From Verpa conica (taxonomy: Eukaryota > Ascomycota > Pezizomycetes > Pezizales > Morchellaceae), in assembly GCA_033030425.1 (NCBI GenBank), contig JAUFSD010000022.1, forward strand, positions 1,116,001 to 1,180,000: a stretch of DNA of 64,000 nt. The letters are read 5' to 3'. Below, one piece after another: positions 47,776-59,764 of the stretch (its first letter is position 1; each line of letters opens with the position of its first letter). Under the pieces are notes generated by a model. That model worked only from the letters and a program-made list of their open reading frames with translations. It did not search any database and was not told the origin of the DNA. The translations under genes and the position numbers were made by a program.

Positions 47776-49100
47776 TATTCTTATCATCAGACTTATGATA
47801 CAGCGGTTATGCTATATGAATAATATCAAGGGTGTAAGTGCGAGGATATTAAATCAAACTAAAGTATCTATATTTTATCACCTACTAATCATCAACCATT
47901 CTACCACTTTCTATAAAGATATAGATACTAAGGGGAAATCATGAAACGCTAGGAGTACTCATATATAGGATGATACTGACTTTCTTATACGGAGTACTTC
48001 AGGACTACTATATTGGGAGTATCCTTATGTGTCGAACGCTATATATTCGAGATTACTTTTTAAAAATTACTTTCTCTGTGGGCAGATACTTGGGATTCAC
48101 TCAACTAACATGAAGTAGAGGAATTGGCTCTTATTATCGGTTAGGGTAGCCAGTTAGGGGTACATATCAAGTTACAGGCAGTTTTTAGTACAGTACACTT
48201 CTGCTGTAAGATATTACTAAAGGCCTGGCATTTCCTTACCAGAGTAGTTATTGTTGTAACAAATGAGGTGATATTCCACAGGTTTATTTCCCTCCCCCGA
48301 CAAATCATATTTTGAAGAAACCAAGCCAGTTTACTACTACTCGATTGGGGAAGTACAAATACTCAGGTATTAATTAAGGCGTCGGAAATATTGCAATCAT
48401 ATGCTTCTCAGAAAGGTCACGTCATGTATTATGAAGCCGTGGTAGAGGTGGACATGAAGAAGATTGAAATAGACGCCATAGCAATAGGAATTACAGTCAT
48501 TACCAAGAAGTCTTCGTGATTGGGGTAATATACACCAAAAGTACCCGGTTTTCAGCCCTTTCCACCCAACAACACCACAATTATTCTTAATGATAAAGCC
48601 ATAAGAAAATTATTAAATATCTAGAGATACTAGTTCTAAATTCTTAACCTTATAGAAAATAGTGCTGGGGAGGAATAAAATATTCTGTGTGTTGTATGTG
48701 GTCGCGGAGGCTTCTTGCTAGTGACTGTAGATACGGTTCTAGTAGAAGCTCTAGGGGGATATTTGTTGGCTCTATTTAGAGTGAGATTGAATATGTTTAT
48801 ACTGCGGGGGGAAACAATTAACTCGAGAGTATCATTTTATCTATCACAGAGGTTTAAATAGGCCGACCCATTTAAACCTCTTCTCTATCAGGAGCCTCCC
48901 CCCCCCCTTACCAGTTAGAGAGGAGGAATATACCTAATTAATTCTATACTAGAATATCATGTCAAATAGCTTATAGAAAGAATTACACTCTTATAGTGGA
49001 ATTATATTATACTTTACAGATATTTTCTTGGCTTCACTAGGTAGCCGTACATTGGCTATATTACTCACACCAAGTTACTGAGAACGCATATACTGTAGTA

Positions 49101-49228
49101 CTACGCCTGCGGGGGTAAGTCCCTGGCTGTGACGGCACAGGCTTTTCCTAGGAAATAACCAATAATTTCGCGTGAGGCAGATGGTGCCACCACTACCACT
49201 GCCCAGAGACTTACCCCCACAGGCATAG
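49101..49228. mobile_element. Inverted-repeat element, family E
   Basis: The left end is CTACGCCTGCGGGGGTAAGT. The right end in reverse complement is CTATGCCTGTGGGGGTAAGT, an inverted repeat of about 27 bases with few mismatches. TA precedes it (49099-49100); AA follows and is shared with the next element. Confidence 0.6.
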
Positions 49229-49230
49229 AA

Positions 49231-49329
49231 CTCGGGGTGCAGGAAAGTCTGACGACAGGTGACTGTGGTGGCATCGATTTTACATGGGAAATACAGCCAC
49301 CTGTCGTCAGACTTTCCCGCACATCCGAG
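49231..49329. mobile_element. Inverted-repeat element, family F, abutting family E
   Basis: The left end is CTCGGGGTGCAGGAAAGTC, continuing TGACGACAGGTG. The right end in reverse complement is CTCGGATGTGCGGGAAAGTC, then TGACGACAGGTG, followed by TA (49330-49331). It begins two bases after element E ends. Confidence 0.6.
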
Positions 49330-49613
49330 TACAATCGCCTGGTACAGCTGGTGTGGGGATATCCTTATAGAAAAGTGGTCTAACTTAATCAGGAAAGTAG
49401 AAAACAGAGAAACCTTCAAATACCGCCTAGTCAAGTGCTTCCCCAGCGCCCGTAATACTGCAGCCCTACAGCCCAAGTGACGACCACAGCCACTGGCACT
49501 ACTAGAGCTACCCCTTAAGAGGGTTGGTCGACACCACGTCAAGCTTTGGTATTCGCCCACGGTTGCGGTATTATGGGTATTTAGTTAACGCCTAAGTTGG
49601 TATTCTTACAGAC

Positions 49614-49646
49614 AAATGAATGAATGGGTTAATAATAAGTACATGG
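49614..49646 (+). repeat. GAAT-tail repeat, forward copy
   Basis: AAATGAATGAATGGGTTAAT followed by AATAAGTACATGG. Same family as the copies at 40659 and 41590. Confidence 0.4.
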
Positions 49647-52235
49647 TATCCTTACAGACATCCTTATAGGTTAATTATGCTATACCATAGCTACCACTAT
49701 ATTTAGTAATTTTTTGAGTGAGTTAGCTTGCAAGATAAAATTAACGAGTAGCAATGGTAGGTGATACGTGTACTACATAGGAAAACAAAAGCGGAGAGTT
49801 CATTAAAGTGATCCAAGACGAAGGATATCCCATTACGTCTAGTCCAGGTCGAGAATTGCATTTCTGGATACTCGGCTCACTAGTCTCTCATCCATCCTAT
49901 TAATCACTAAGCTACCTCAACTCAACCTACTGCTATATATAGGTGCCTAGAGAAATAAATTCCTAGTACGAGTTTCATTTCCTAAGAGGGTAAATAATCA
50001 CCATGGAGAGATTACCGTTATAGCTAAGATATCACATAATCCTCGGGTATATTATATTACGTACACTTCTACATAATCAGATAACTGCGGGTTAAGGAGA
50101 GATATCAAGAGCTTAAAGTTTAGGGGTGAACTGTAACTATCCGACTGTCTTACGTCAGAAAGGATAGGTATTCGGCCTAAATTAGCCCGTGTCTTACTTT
50201 CATACAAAGAGGCCATAGAAGTAGCATGAATGGTGGGGTATATATGTAGCTTAGTAATCCTAATATTCAAAGTTCAAACAACGGAACTAGTCCTTCCCGG
50301 CCCGATTTTCTCCTATCCGGCATTGAGGGTCCTTCCCTGCTATTCAAACATCCCACTGCAAGAATCAGGTGAGAATAAGACGGGCATAAGTTAATGTCTC
50401 GGTCTGGTCGCTAAGGCGTTCTCCAGGATCTTACCAGCTCCGAGAGATACCTTATTTTCAACGTTTCATAATAGTGTAGATCAAAAAAAAACTAGCATGT
50501 AGATGAAGAGCGGCTGGCCTGGCTAATCGACCGAATAGATGAAATAATCCTTACATATCCTCGGTACTCAACATGCTCATTGTCTAGTAATCTGTACATT
50601 GATACACACGCCGTTCCGACCCGGTTTATCCGAGTACTTTGGTCGCCGCGGGCCGTTAAGATCCCAAACTCCTCTCAACTATCCATCTACGAAAGCAGAA
50701 ATAAAACCCTAGCGAGAACACAAGCTTTATTTAATCCTAGTAGGTTGTTTTCCCCCAAGGGACTATACTTTTACAGCATGTGCATTGTATTAACCTCAAT
50801 CGCAAGAGAGTATCCTTATTATATATTTCCCCCCTGGCTGGCTGGCCTAGCTAGATTATATCATGAATATATTGTAATCATGACAAGACTTGGGAGCTCG
50901 GTAATAAGGCGTTTTTCTTTTTTCTTTTTCTTTTTCCCTCCATAAACTTCCGGAATTATTAGACGAAAGTATCGGGCCGGATTCCGACAGAGTTGGGACC
51001 GCGTGTACGCGTGCGTCAGAGAATAAGGTATCTCTAGTTACTAGCTGGAGCCGGTAGGTTGAATTAAGGCTTCGCGCGGTAATGTATAACGCATTTACCC
51101 ACATCTATATAAGCGATATACCAATTAATGTAAGGCTAGCTCTAACCCCCCCTAGAACTACTGGGGGTGGCTGAGCCGAGTGCCTTGTATGTCCCAATCG
51201 CTTCACCCAAGTATACTATAGTTCCTAGTCATATATCATACGATCCTAAAACCAGCCAGCCGAAGCCAGCCGATCCACAGCCGTCATTCCTACTCCACTA
51301 TAAGATAGGTAATCATGTGAATTTGCCACATTGCTGGGAAGAACCATAATCGCGCTAAGAGGTTGACATAAGAAGTGGCGGCATATCTAACCTGTAGGAG
51401 CAGTTATTTCCTTAATTACGTAATAAAAACATCTCTTGTTAAACCTTTTTCAGTAGGATCTTCCAGCCACACTTTGTTTCGACTCCTTAGCGTGATTATG
51501 GTCCTTCCCAGTTAATATGGTATACCATAAAGTGCCAAGACTCGAGGTTTGTATGGGTCTTGGCGTTTCTTTGGCCATTTCCTCAACCTACCCAACTTCG
51601 ATCTAAGCTACACCGCTACCCTGATAAATTGGACCCAATGTTACCCATACAGATATATTGCCTCAGTCAATAGATTTATCGACACTGCTAGACCTAAAAA
51701 CTATCAAGTGTCAATTCAAGCTCTGTAAAAAACCCGATTTTAGCGTGTTTTGGCATATATACGATGATATATGACCGAGAACTATAGTATTACAGTGCTT
51801 ACATACTGCGGACCCCACCGCTGATGTTAAATATCTGACCCCACAGCGTTAACTAGCCTTATTTCTACATATTAATGGTAAAGTTTAAATTATAATATAT
51901 AGATAAAAACACACCCGGCAGTTACCAACCAACCGCCATAAGCGGTTTATATAATATACAAGTCCCTGCACTGCGCAACAGAACGTTTCATGGCCGACCC
52001 CCGCCAGCTGTTATTTCACCCATTCGGCCAATCCCCTTGAAGCGGAGGCTTTCGAGCCAATAGGACCTCCCTATGGCATCAGAAGGCCCGATCCTGGGGT
52101 CTGTGGGTTAGATGAGCTAGGTATACGTAACATATGTACCTAGAGGTGTTTCTCGCCGGGCCTCAAGGAATAGCAGACGAGGTTCCGGGACCATGGGTGG
52201 AATTCCCAGTACCTAGTAGAAAGTTACCTAGCCCA

Positions 52236-52250
52236 GTACTCGGGGCAAGG
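52236..52250 (+). repeat. Dispersed CTCGGGG motif, degenerate copy 5
   Basis: GTACTCGGGGCAAGG, related to the CTCGGGGTAGGCAAG copies at 6829, 7511 and 24875. A sequence resembling its reverse complement (TTTGCCTACTCTAAGTA) occurs about 350 bases downstream at about 52590-52606, so this may be one end of a decayed element. Confidence 0.3.
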
Positions 52251-55200
52251 AAGGATTAAAAAAATGCGCATCGCAAGCAGGCCTTGCGCTGTGAGGGTGG
52301 GTCACACATCAAACTACAATCTTAGCGTATGTACTCAGCGAGTAAGTCAGCCTATTATTTATGAGGAGTATAGAAACAAAGATTTGAGGTACTAGCTCTT
52401 TTAGGAGTACTTTTATTCCCCCCCCTCCCGTATTATTCCGTATTTTACTCCCTACATGAATCTAGATTAATATTTCTTTTTTAAAATCTAATGTCTAATT
52501 CTAATAGGACATTTTTTCGTAACTCCAATAGAAGCGCTGGCTGGACCCCTTGTCTAAGACCTACTAGCAGATATACGTTTTTCGCTTCGTTTGCCTACTC
52601 TAAGTAGAGCTTTATCCAGGGCGCGAACGGAGGATAGATAGTGGGTCGCTCGTAATTCCTGTTACTATATATATATATATTAGCCCAAGACCTTGAAACC
52701 TCCCCACCTTTCGAATATACCCCCCGCCAGAGAACCAGGCTGTGAATTCACCGAATACACAGATAAAACATTTGAGGTGGGTCAATGTCGTATTCACTAA
52801 AAACCACTTCATCTTGCTAGCCCTTGGTGGATAGAGTTCCAGGTTCGTGCACCTCCACTCTATCCGTCAAAATAGTGCCGTGCCTCTGTACCGTTGATTC
52901 ACGGGACTTTTTCATCACAAGAATCAAGTTTGGGGGGGTGTGAAACTAAATACCTGATTCTAGAAGACACAGACCTAACCCGAGCCAAATTTCCCACTGA
53001 CCTCAGGTACCCGTTGTTACAGGTGTACGGGAGGGGGGGGACTAGTGGTGCCTGACAAGGGTTACTACACGCCCAAATGCTTATCCAGCTTAACACATCG
53101 GACTAGTACGCTTGTGGACCATACAGTAAGCACTCGCTCCTCGGACAAAAATCTACAACCTCGAGCACACATTTATATCAGTATCCACAAGAGAGAGAGA
53201 GAGAGAATGTATCAGTTTCCACACCCTAACGTATCTAAATTAACCCGAAATCTAGCCTCCAACAAAAGTGGGGCTCTACAGCGCGGTCTCGATCAGAAAT
53301 ACTCCAACTAGATAGATTCCGGAAATGTTCTAGGCCCTAGCTTAACTGTTCTAGGCCCCAGCACTGCAGCCTTCTCAACCCCCTCTGGGACTCGGACCTT
53401 ATATACAGGGTGTGCGAGTGGTGGTTCTAGGAAAGACACACAGTCTGAGGCTTAAGTGAGGGGGATCTGAACGGGTTAAACCGTTCCAACTTGTGACAAA
53501 CAAAGGAAATGTAACTGCACGGGCGCTCACGTGTATTGCAAATTTTACAACTAAGGGATACCTAGTATTATTTTTTTTTGTGAAAGATCGGGCTGCGCGC
53601 TTCGCTTGGATCTGAGGCCATTGGATCGGCGGTCGCGCTCGGAGATAGGGGGGGGGGGAGGCTGTGGTCAAACCAGGTAAAACTACGGGCGTAATACATG
53701 CACAAAGCGTTCCCTTGCCGCAAAAAGTTTCTCAAGTAGTAGAGTTAGAAACTATAGTCTATACATACTCACCTTAAATACATAGTCCTCACGGCCGCAG
53801 TCAGGTCGAGATATCTCCTAACGCTGTGACCGCCACTACTCGGGTTTGGCCGCTAAAGGTTGCGAGTCGCGCGTGTGTGTTCTTTTCTTCTTGGAGTTGT
53901 TGATACGGGAGAGTTGAGCGGTTACGAAACTCGATGTCGAGGCTCCTCCTGAATATCATGCGATTGTCTTACAATGCCTTTGTCACTAGAATGCGCTGTC
54001 TGAAACCCCCCAGTATCCTGCTTAACTCGACAGGAGAAAAGTCCTGATATTGCCTAGAAGGGCTTGCGCATAAAGCTCTGGACCCAGAAGCCTAAATACC
54101 AACAAATACTAAGTTGCGCGGGTAGCAAAATCTGGATTGCCACAACGCCACATAACTGAGGCACAGTCGGGAACTTATCGGTAGCTCTGCGGCCTAGTTA
54201 ATTTACTTCTATCGAGATTGCATTAATAGTCCGAGACCAATCTCCTCTAAAGGCGCCGAAGACAGAGCGCAAGCCAAGTGATACGTATCCCCCCCCCCTC
54301 CATTAAATCTGAACCCGTCAGCTTGGTATTGCCCATTCCTTGTTAATATCGTAGACTCATGGGTCTATGTAAAGAACAAAGAACAAAGGTACTTGTTGTT
54401 CCGCCTGTTTCACAAGAGAGGCATTTAAGACAGTCCATGCGAGGGTCATTGCCAACGTCGATATCTTCTGGAAGAATATCCCGTGATGTGATATCATTAT
54501 TCAGGTTGATTCGATACATCAGAATCATGTTTCATGGACAGGAAGCACCTTGTATGGGCGCGCTGGTCTTGACTAACCCTATCTCTACCCTCAGCATGCA
54601 AAACCAAAACAACAATGGCTTCGTGGTATTGAGCACTGGCTTAACAAGTCACCTGCGTAGAGAAATCTTGCTGGCATCGTGTAAATTTCTTAAAATATGT
54701 TATAACAGCTGAAACGGAGTTGTCCGTGGAGTTGGATAGAAGTGTGAACAAGCCTAAATAACAGTACCAAAGACTACTGGGAAGCACCCGGCACGGCTCC
54801 ACAAACCTCCCCCCATAAGTCAATTGATGCTGAGGGAGCGGTAGATTGCTTAGGTCGAAGTAGTAAGTATACCGGGAAGTTACGCATCTCCCTTCTGCTG
54901 TACCAGGGAGACCGTGTAAGTTTTGAAGCTAAAAAGCGGTTGTTGGTAACTCGTATCCTACTGTATCAAAACAACACAAAGCTTAGTAACCTGTCGCGCA
55001 AACCACACATTCGTCACTCCAATGGGTTTTGTGGCCGTTCAGCCGTGCATCTCATACCAACTCCCACCCACTTCAAAATGCGCCACCAAGCATTTTTAGT
55101 ACTCACATGCATAAAAAAAACGCAGAGCTTCGGCTCTTACTGAGAAAGATTACTTGCCAAGTTATCGCGGAAACTAAGGCCGCTCATGGCCCGGAGCATT

Positions 55201-56191
55201 GGCAGTAAGAGGACAAAAGACAAGTACACAGCAGATGAGCTTAGAAGCCCAGCCTACAAATTTTGTACGCCTAGAAAAAAATTGAATTAGATAAGCTGGA
55301 ATGGGACTCCCGAGAAGAAATCCGCTTTGATACTGTGCTCTATTTGTGGAGTACTCCTAGTAAGTCTTCCTCGGGATGTGGGAAATTGATGATTGAGACA
55401 CAATCTGTGGAAGTAGTCGGGTGGATCGCAATATACACAAACGCATATGCCTACTTGAAGACTAGCGATATCTGGAAGATATTCTTCTCGGATATTGCTG
55501 GAGATTCGGCGGCTTCGTCGCTAAGCACCAAGCTCCCAACAAGAATCGTTTCGTGCACGGCTAGGCTTAACAAAGGAACCTCAGATCTACTAGATTCTCG
55601 GCTTATAGATGGCCAGGCCAACTCAGAGATGGTTGATCTATGTACGCATGCAAGGCGTTAGATGTTTCGAGAGCCAGCGATGGAAAAAGAAAAGAAATGG
55701 GGCAGGCCTCCAGCTCATTAGCTTTCCCGGTATAGTCCGCCCAAAGAGGATAGGAAGTTATCCCCGGTGGTAAAGGCATGTCAATATGGGCTAATAATCC
55801 GCTTCTTGCCGTTGACTTCGAGACAATACAAGGTACTCTGTAGCAAACAGTACTCAGAACTACCCTAAGGCGGCCTCGCCTAGCACGACCCCAAGAGCTG
55901 CAGTCAGAAACCCCTCACATGGACTGATCCAATGGAGAGAGACCCTTTACCGTTCAGTTTTATGATGCTAGTTTAATCTATACAGAAGATCCTTGTCAAT
56001 CTAGCTAGGAGTGACATGCGTCGAAACTCATGGGGAAAATTAAAAAGGATATACTCACTGGTCTAAGTATAAGGAGAAATTCAACATATATAGCCTCAAC
56101 AAGGCCCCATATCCTCAGACCACACGTCTAGAAGACTTCAATAATTATCTTGCCTCCCCCTCAAAGCTACCACCACAATACACCATCCTAA

Positions 56192-56501
56192 ATGCCTTCA
56201 TCACAAAACCCCGCAGAAGGTTGTTCTAAAGATAATACCGAACAAAAAACACCCCAAACTCAATCGAGTCCTCCTGAGCAGGGTATGTATATTTACCCTT
56301 ACCTCTCTTATGATTTTATATCCAACAGAGACTTCGGACTTCCGTTCTTATGGAATCTAACAGAGACTATTAGGTACCACCCAATATAATGCCGATGGGT
56401 CGGGCGAGTTACAAGCTCCTGGCGGTGAAATGGTTGAGAGGTGGTTGAAGCAAGGAATAAAAGAGGAGCCAGTGGTTGTGTTTGCTAAATCACAAACATG
56501 A
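56192..56501 (+). CDS. Small two-exon hypothetical protein, paralog A
   Basis: Exons 56192-56282 and 56374-56501 (intron 91 bp, GTATGT, CTAAC branch, TATTAG) join in phase to 72 aa. It starts MPSSQNPAEG, is Ser/Gln/Pro-rich in exon 1, and ends with PGGEMVERWLKQGIKEEP then VVVFAKSQT. The layout (MP start, polar exon 1 ending at phase 1, then GGxMxxRxLKQxxKEEP) is repeated by the gene at 59446, which is the main evidence that both are real. No signal peptide or membrane segment. Function unknown. Isolated in a gene-poor tract. Confidence 0.45.
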
Positions 56502-59445
56502 AGGTAAGACCATTAGCTCTTGCCATTTTAGACACGCTTGATTGCTAAGAATTGCCTATAGATATTCCGCTTTTGCTCTTCCAGCTATTTTAAAAATTTC
56601 GTTTCTACAAGCCACATGCTCTTTCGTTATTTATAGGGGATTATAAAAAAAGGGGAACAATGATATATGTATGGGATCGGATGGTGCATGGTGTTTATAC
56701 TATGGCGAGGTTAGAGGTGCATAATGGGTTTCATTTTTTTCTTTATTTTCGTTCTCGATATTTTTTATTTTTTTTAAAAGTCAATTCTTTTATAATTAAC
56801 CTGCCTCTATCCGCCGACTCCTACGCGGGTACCGGATCACGCCCCGGGTTTTCGCTTATGGAGTGGCTTAATGTGTTGTGAAGAATACCCCTGCATATGG
56901 AGAGTCGTATGGGTTCCATGTAAAGACTTGATTACCATGTATCTACAGGCCGTCTCGCTTCGTGTACCATTTCCGGAACCGCCTGCAGGGAAGTCATTAC
57001 TGTGTACGCAAATGTCATCTGTGGAATTAGCGCTTTGACTGGAGCCTTTTACCGGCGGTGCAGCTTGACAAAGGCCGCTGCGGGCTGGACTACGTCCGCA
57101 CGCCGCCCCCGCCAGTAATCGTAACTCCACCGCCGCACATGGCGGGCTATTATTGCCCCTATCCCGCCTCAGGTACACAATATAAAAGTGAAATAATACG
57201 ACTTAATACGGATAGCCCTCGCGGGAATCAAGCGTTTTAGGTAGCTCTTTCCAGTCCAGTCCAACCATTTGTTTACTTTTGGTAGTTCGGCTATACATGA
57301 GATTTGTCTTATCTTGACTGATATTCTGCGCCCATCGATTTGTCACAGATAGTCTTGAGCTTTATTTTTTAAGACAATTTCACATGGGCGAATGAATGGG
57401 CTGTAGGTATCTAGCACGCGCGGGTATGAATGCTGGGATGAACTATGGGATTATCAGGCATCCATGTTATCACGTACGCCCGTATTTTAACATAGGTAAA
57501 TATCCAGTTTCTGGGAGGTCTGCTGTTTTCCCGGTAAATTCCGTGGCGAACTGCCTGAACTTCAGGAAGGGAAGCTAGCTGCCTACTCCACAATATATTG
57601 CGCCCGCAAAAGATTAGCAAGATTGACCTGTGGCCTAGAGGCGCCGAGATGACGCCTAGAGTCTATAATCTGTCGCACCATCGCTGTCAGTCGCAATTGC
57701 AATGCATATTCACCAACAAGTGCAAACGCGAATAGGGAGTTTCGAACCTGGTTTATGACAGTCCACCCGGTGGCCTATGCGGTTTGTTCATCCCCGAAGC
57801 CTCAAGTCCTATGAAACCTATTGTGAAGCAAGGCTATCGCTGTGGTCTTTCGACGGCCTATTATATCACGATATATCGGTCCTGTTGATGCTCTATTACA
57901 TATATAGTAAGCGGACAGCATGTTAGTTCTGCAGAGACATGCAACACTTTTGTGAGAATGTGGACAAAACACACGCCCATACGTGAACTGATGCACCCCA
58001 GCTCCCCCGACTTAAAGTGGGGCGCAGTGGCTGAGAAAAGACTGCAAAGTGGTGCGTGCATGATGTAACCTGAGACATGCTTCCACGAACTTCTTTCACA
58101 AAGCACTTTTGCTGCATACTCGCTGCTAATCTCCCCCCTTCTTGTAGGGTGCTAATCAAGCCTTGCTTGCCAACTCGCAACTAGCACTGAGTTAAGATGA
58201 GAGTCGTAGTTCCTCTATCGCTTGTAATTGGTTTCTTTTAGAGTTCCAGTATAGTTCGTCCCTCGTCTCCAGTGATGTATTTTTAGGATGATTTCACAAG
58301 TGTTGGTTTGGTAAGTACGTACCATTGGGTATGGTGAGCTTGCTACGGTACTCTCTTGTTCGTCAACGCTCAAATCCGATTGCAATGTTTCTTCCGGTAA
58401 TCGGATCTAACTGTATGATTGTAGAGACGTATATGCAGGTTTCATCCTCCTTTACCGGATGTACTTCGCATATTTGTCCATTTGCTCGTGTTCTAGAAGA
58501 ATAGAGCGATAATTTATGAAACTTGTTGGAAGCACGGGTACCTCAAACAGCCCTAACGTGACAAGTGATCATTTCAAGTAATGCCGACATGACGTATTTG
58601 CGTTAAGGTGGCCCATGTCCTGCTGCAACAGGACATTAGCTAGGGCACGGCACAAATATCCAGTGTACGGAGAAAAGGAAGTCGGAAAAGAGGAAGAAGA
58701 GCCCGAGAGCCCGAGAGCCGGTAAAAAACATTCCGCCCGTCCTAATTCCCCGCTACAAACCTCAAACTGGTAGCCAGACAATAGAGTGCTGTCTTAGACA
58801 TGCACGTGAGTAAACGCATAGCAGCCAACGTTATGAACGCAATATAGACAGACCGGGATATACTGATTAAATCCCCGTAAAGCCACAATTTCATCACTTG
58901 TGGGAAAGAAAACCTGATAATTAATCAACAACGGCCTCCAGTTGGTCAATGTCACCTGCATATATCTGTCTGCACGGTCAATAAAGTAAAATTATCGATC
59001 CCCAAAGCTAGTGCAATTGGAACAGGAAAGTCCTACCTTGCTCTCGAGTCTACATGTGAATAATTCCAGTTGAATTTCAAACGACTGGATTATAATGATC
59101 TCAGCTACCCGGCACCATATGAATGTCTCTATTCGATATAGACATAGTGAACCTCCATTTTCTAAAACAAACCCCGCAAAAAAAAACCCCGCTGTAAACC
59201 ACCGACTGAAATTCCTTGTTATTGCATTTCTGCAGCCTTTTTTATTTATTTTCCCGGGAACATAGGTCGGGTTTCAGCGATCATTTCCGTAGCTCAGGTG
59301 GCCTATTAAACTATTCCCAAAAGAAAATGGAGGCCTATAAGTATATATAGTTAGGGCCCCTTACTATGAATGACAGGACACTTCGAATTTTTTATTATTC
59401 AAAAGTTCCTAAAGGTCGCCCCAACAGTAACAAAAGTCTCTACCA
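56502..59445. other. Gene-poor interval between the two small paralogous genes
   Basis: About 2.9 kb. Short open frames on both strands show no domain or splice support. No inverted-repeat element or tRNA was recognised; one A-box-like TAGCTCAGGTGG at about 59290 lacks a matching B box. Confidence 0.4.
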
Positions 59446-59764
59446 ATGCCAATTAGTACAAGTTCTAAGAAATCTCCGCAAGGCCCGAACTCCCAGGGAC
59501 CGTCTTCGAAGGGATTTAACTCTAGTCCTCAAGATAGTGGTATATCCCCCATTTCACTATTCATTTGGCAATCCCGGATCCTCAGACTTCCTCAATGCTG
59601 CCTTGTCAAAGTTACTCACAAATCCTTTAGATGGCAAGCCCATCTCCCCCAAAGAACTCGGCGAGTTAGGTGTTCTGGACGGGGGAATGCTTTCAAGGTT
59701 ACTTAAGCAAGAAGTTAAAGAGGAACCGTGGTCTACGGTCTCAAGAGAAAAAGAACAAAAGTAA
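59446..59764 (+). CDS. Small two-exon hypothetical protein, paralog B
   Basis: Exons 59446-59539 and 59586-59764 (46-bp intron, GTATAT...CCTCAG) join in phase to 90 aa. Exon 1 reads MPISTSSKKSPQGPNSQGPS and stays Ser/Pro/Gln-rich; exon 2 carries DFLNAALSKLLTNPLDGKP, ISPKELGELGVLDGG and MLSRLLKQEVKEEPW. The intron position and phase, and the GGxMxxRxLKQxxKEEP stretch, match the gene at 56192; this copy has about 18 extra residues at the start of exon 2. A continuous open frame from 59366 overlaps in the exon 2 frame but its upstream part runs through the intron. Function unknown. Confidence 0.45.

Larger units (their letters stand above)
46548..56191. other. Long gene-poor tract with inverted-repeat elements and simple repeats
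   Basis: Nearly 10 kb without a gene I can support. The first 700 bases are the T-rich 3' flank of the gene at 45114. The tract then holds family G ends (47589-47775), two abutting inverted-repeat elements (49101-49329), a GAAT-tail repeat (49614-49646), a degenerate CTCGGGG motif (52236-52250), a short TA run (about 52664-52680), a GA run (about 53189-53206) and many homopolymers. Open frames of 108-161 codons (49075-49560 minus, 54359-54712, 55335-55661) lack domains; the first is an artefact of the palindromes it crosses. Confidence 0.5.

Noticed and set aside
49075..49560. 161-codon open frame on the minus strand
   Set aside because: It runs straight through the two abutting palindromic elements at 49101-49329 and has no domain; the open frame is a by-product of the repeats.
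54359..54712. 117-codon open frame in the gene-poor tract
   Set aside because: No domain, no splice support and no paralog in the window; treated as chance.
55335..55661. 108-codon open frame
   Set aside because: Composition is not obviously coding and no family was recognised; not enough to call a gene.
59285..59345. tRNA-like A box (TAGCTCAGGTGG)
   Set aside because: No GGTTCGA-type B box follows at a suitable distance and no cloverleaf can be drawn.
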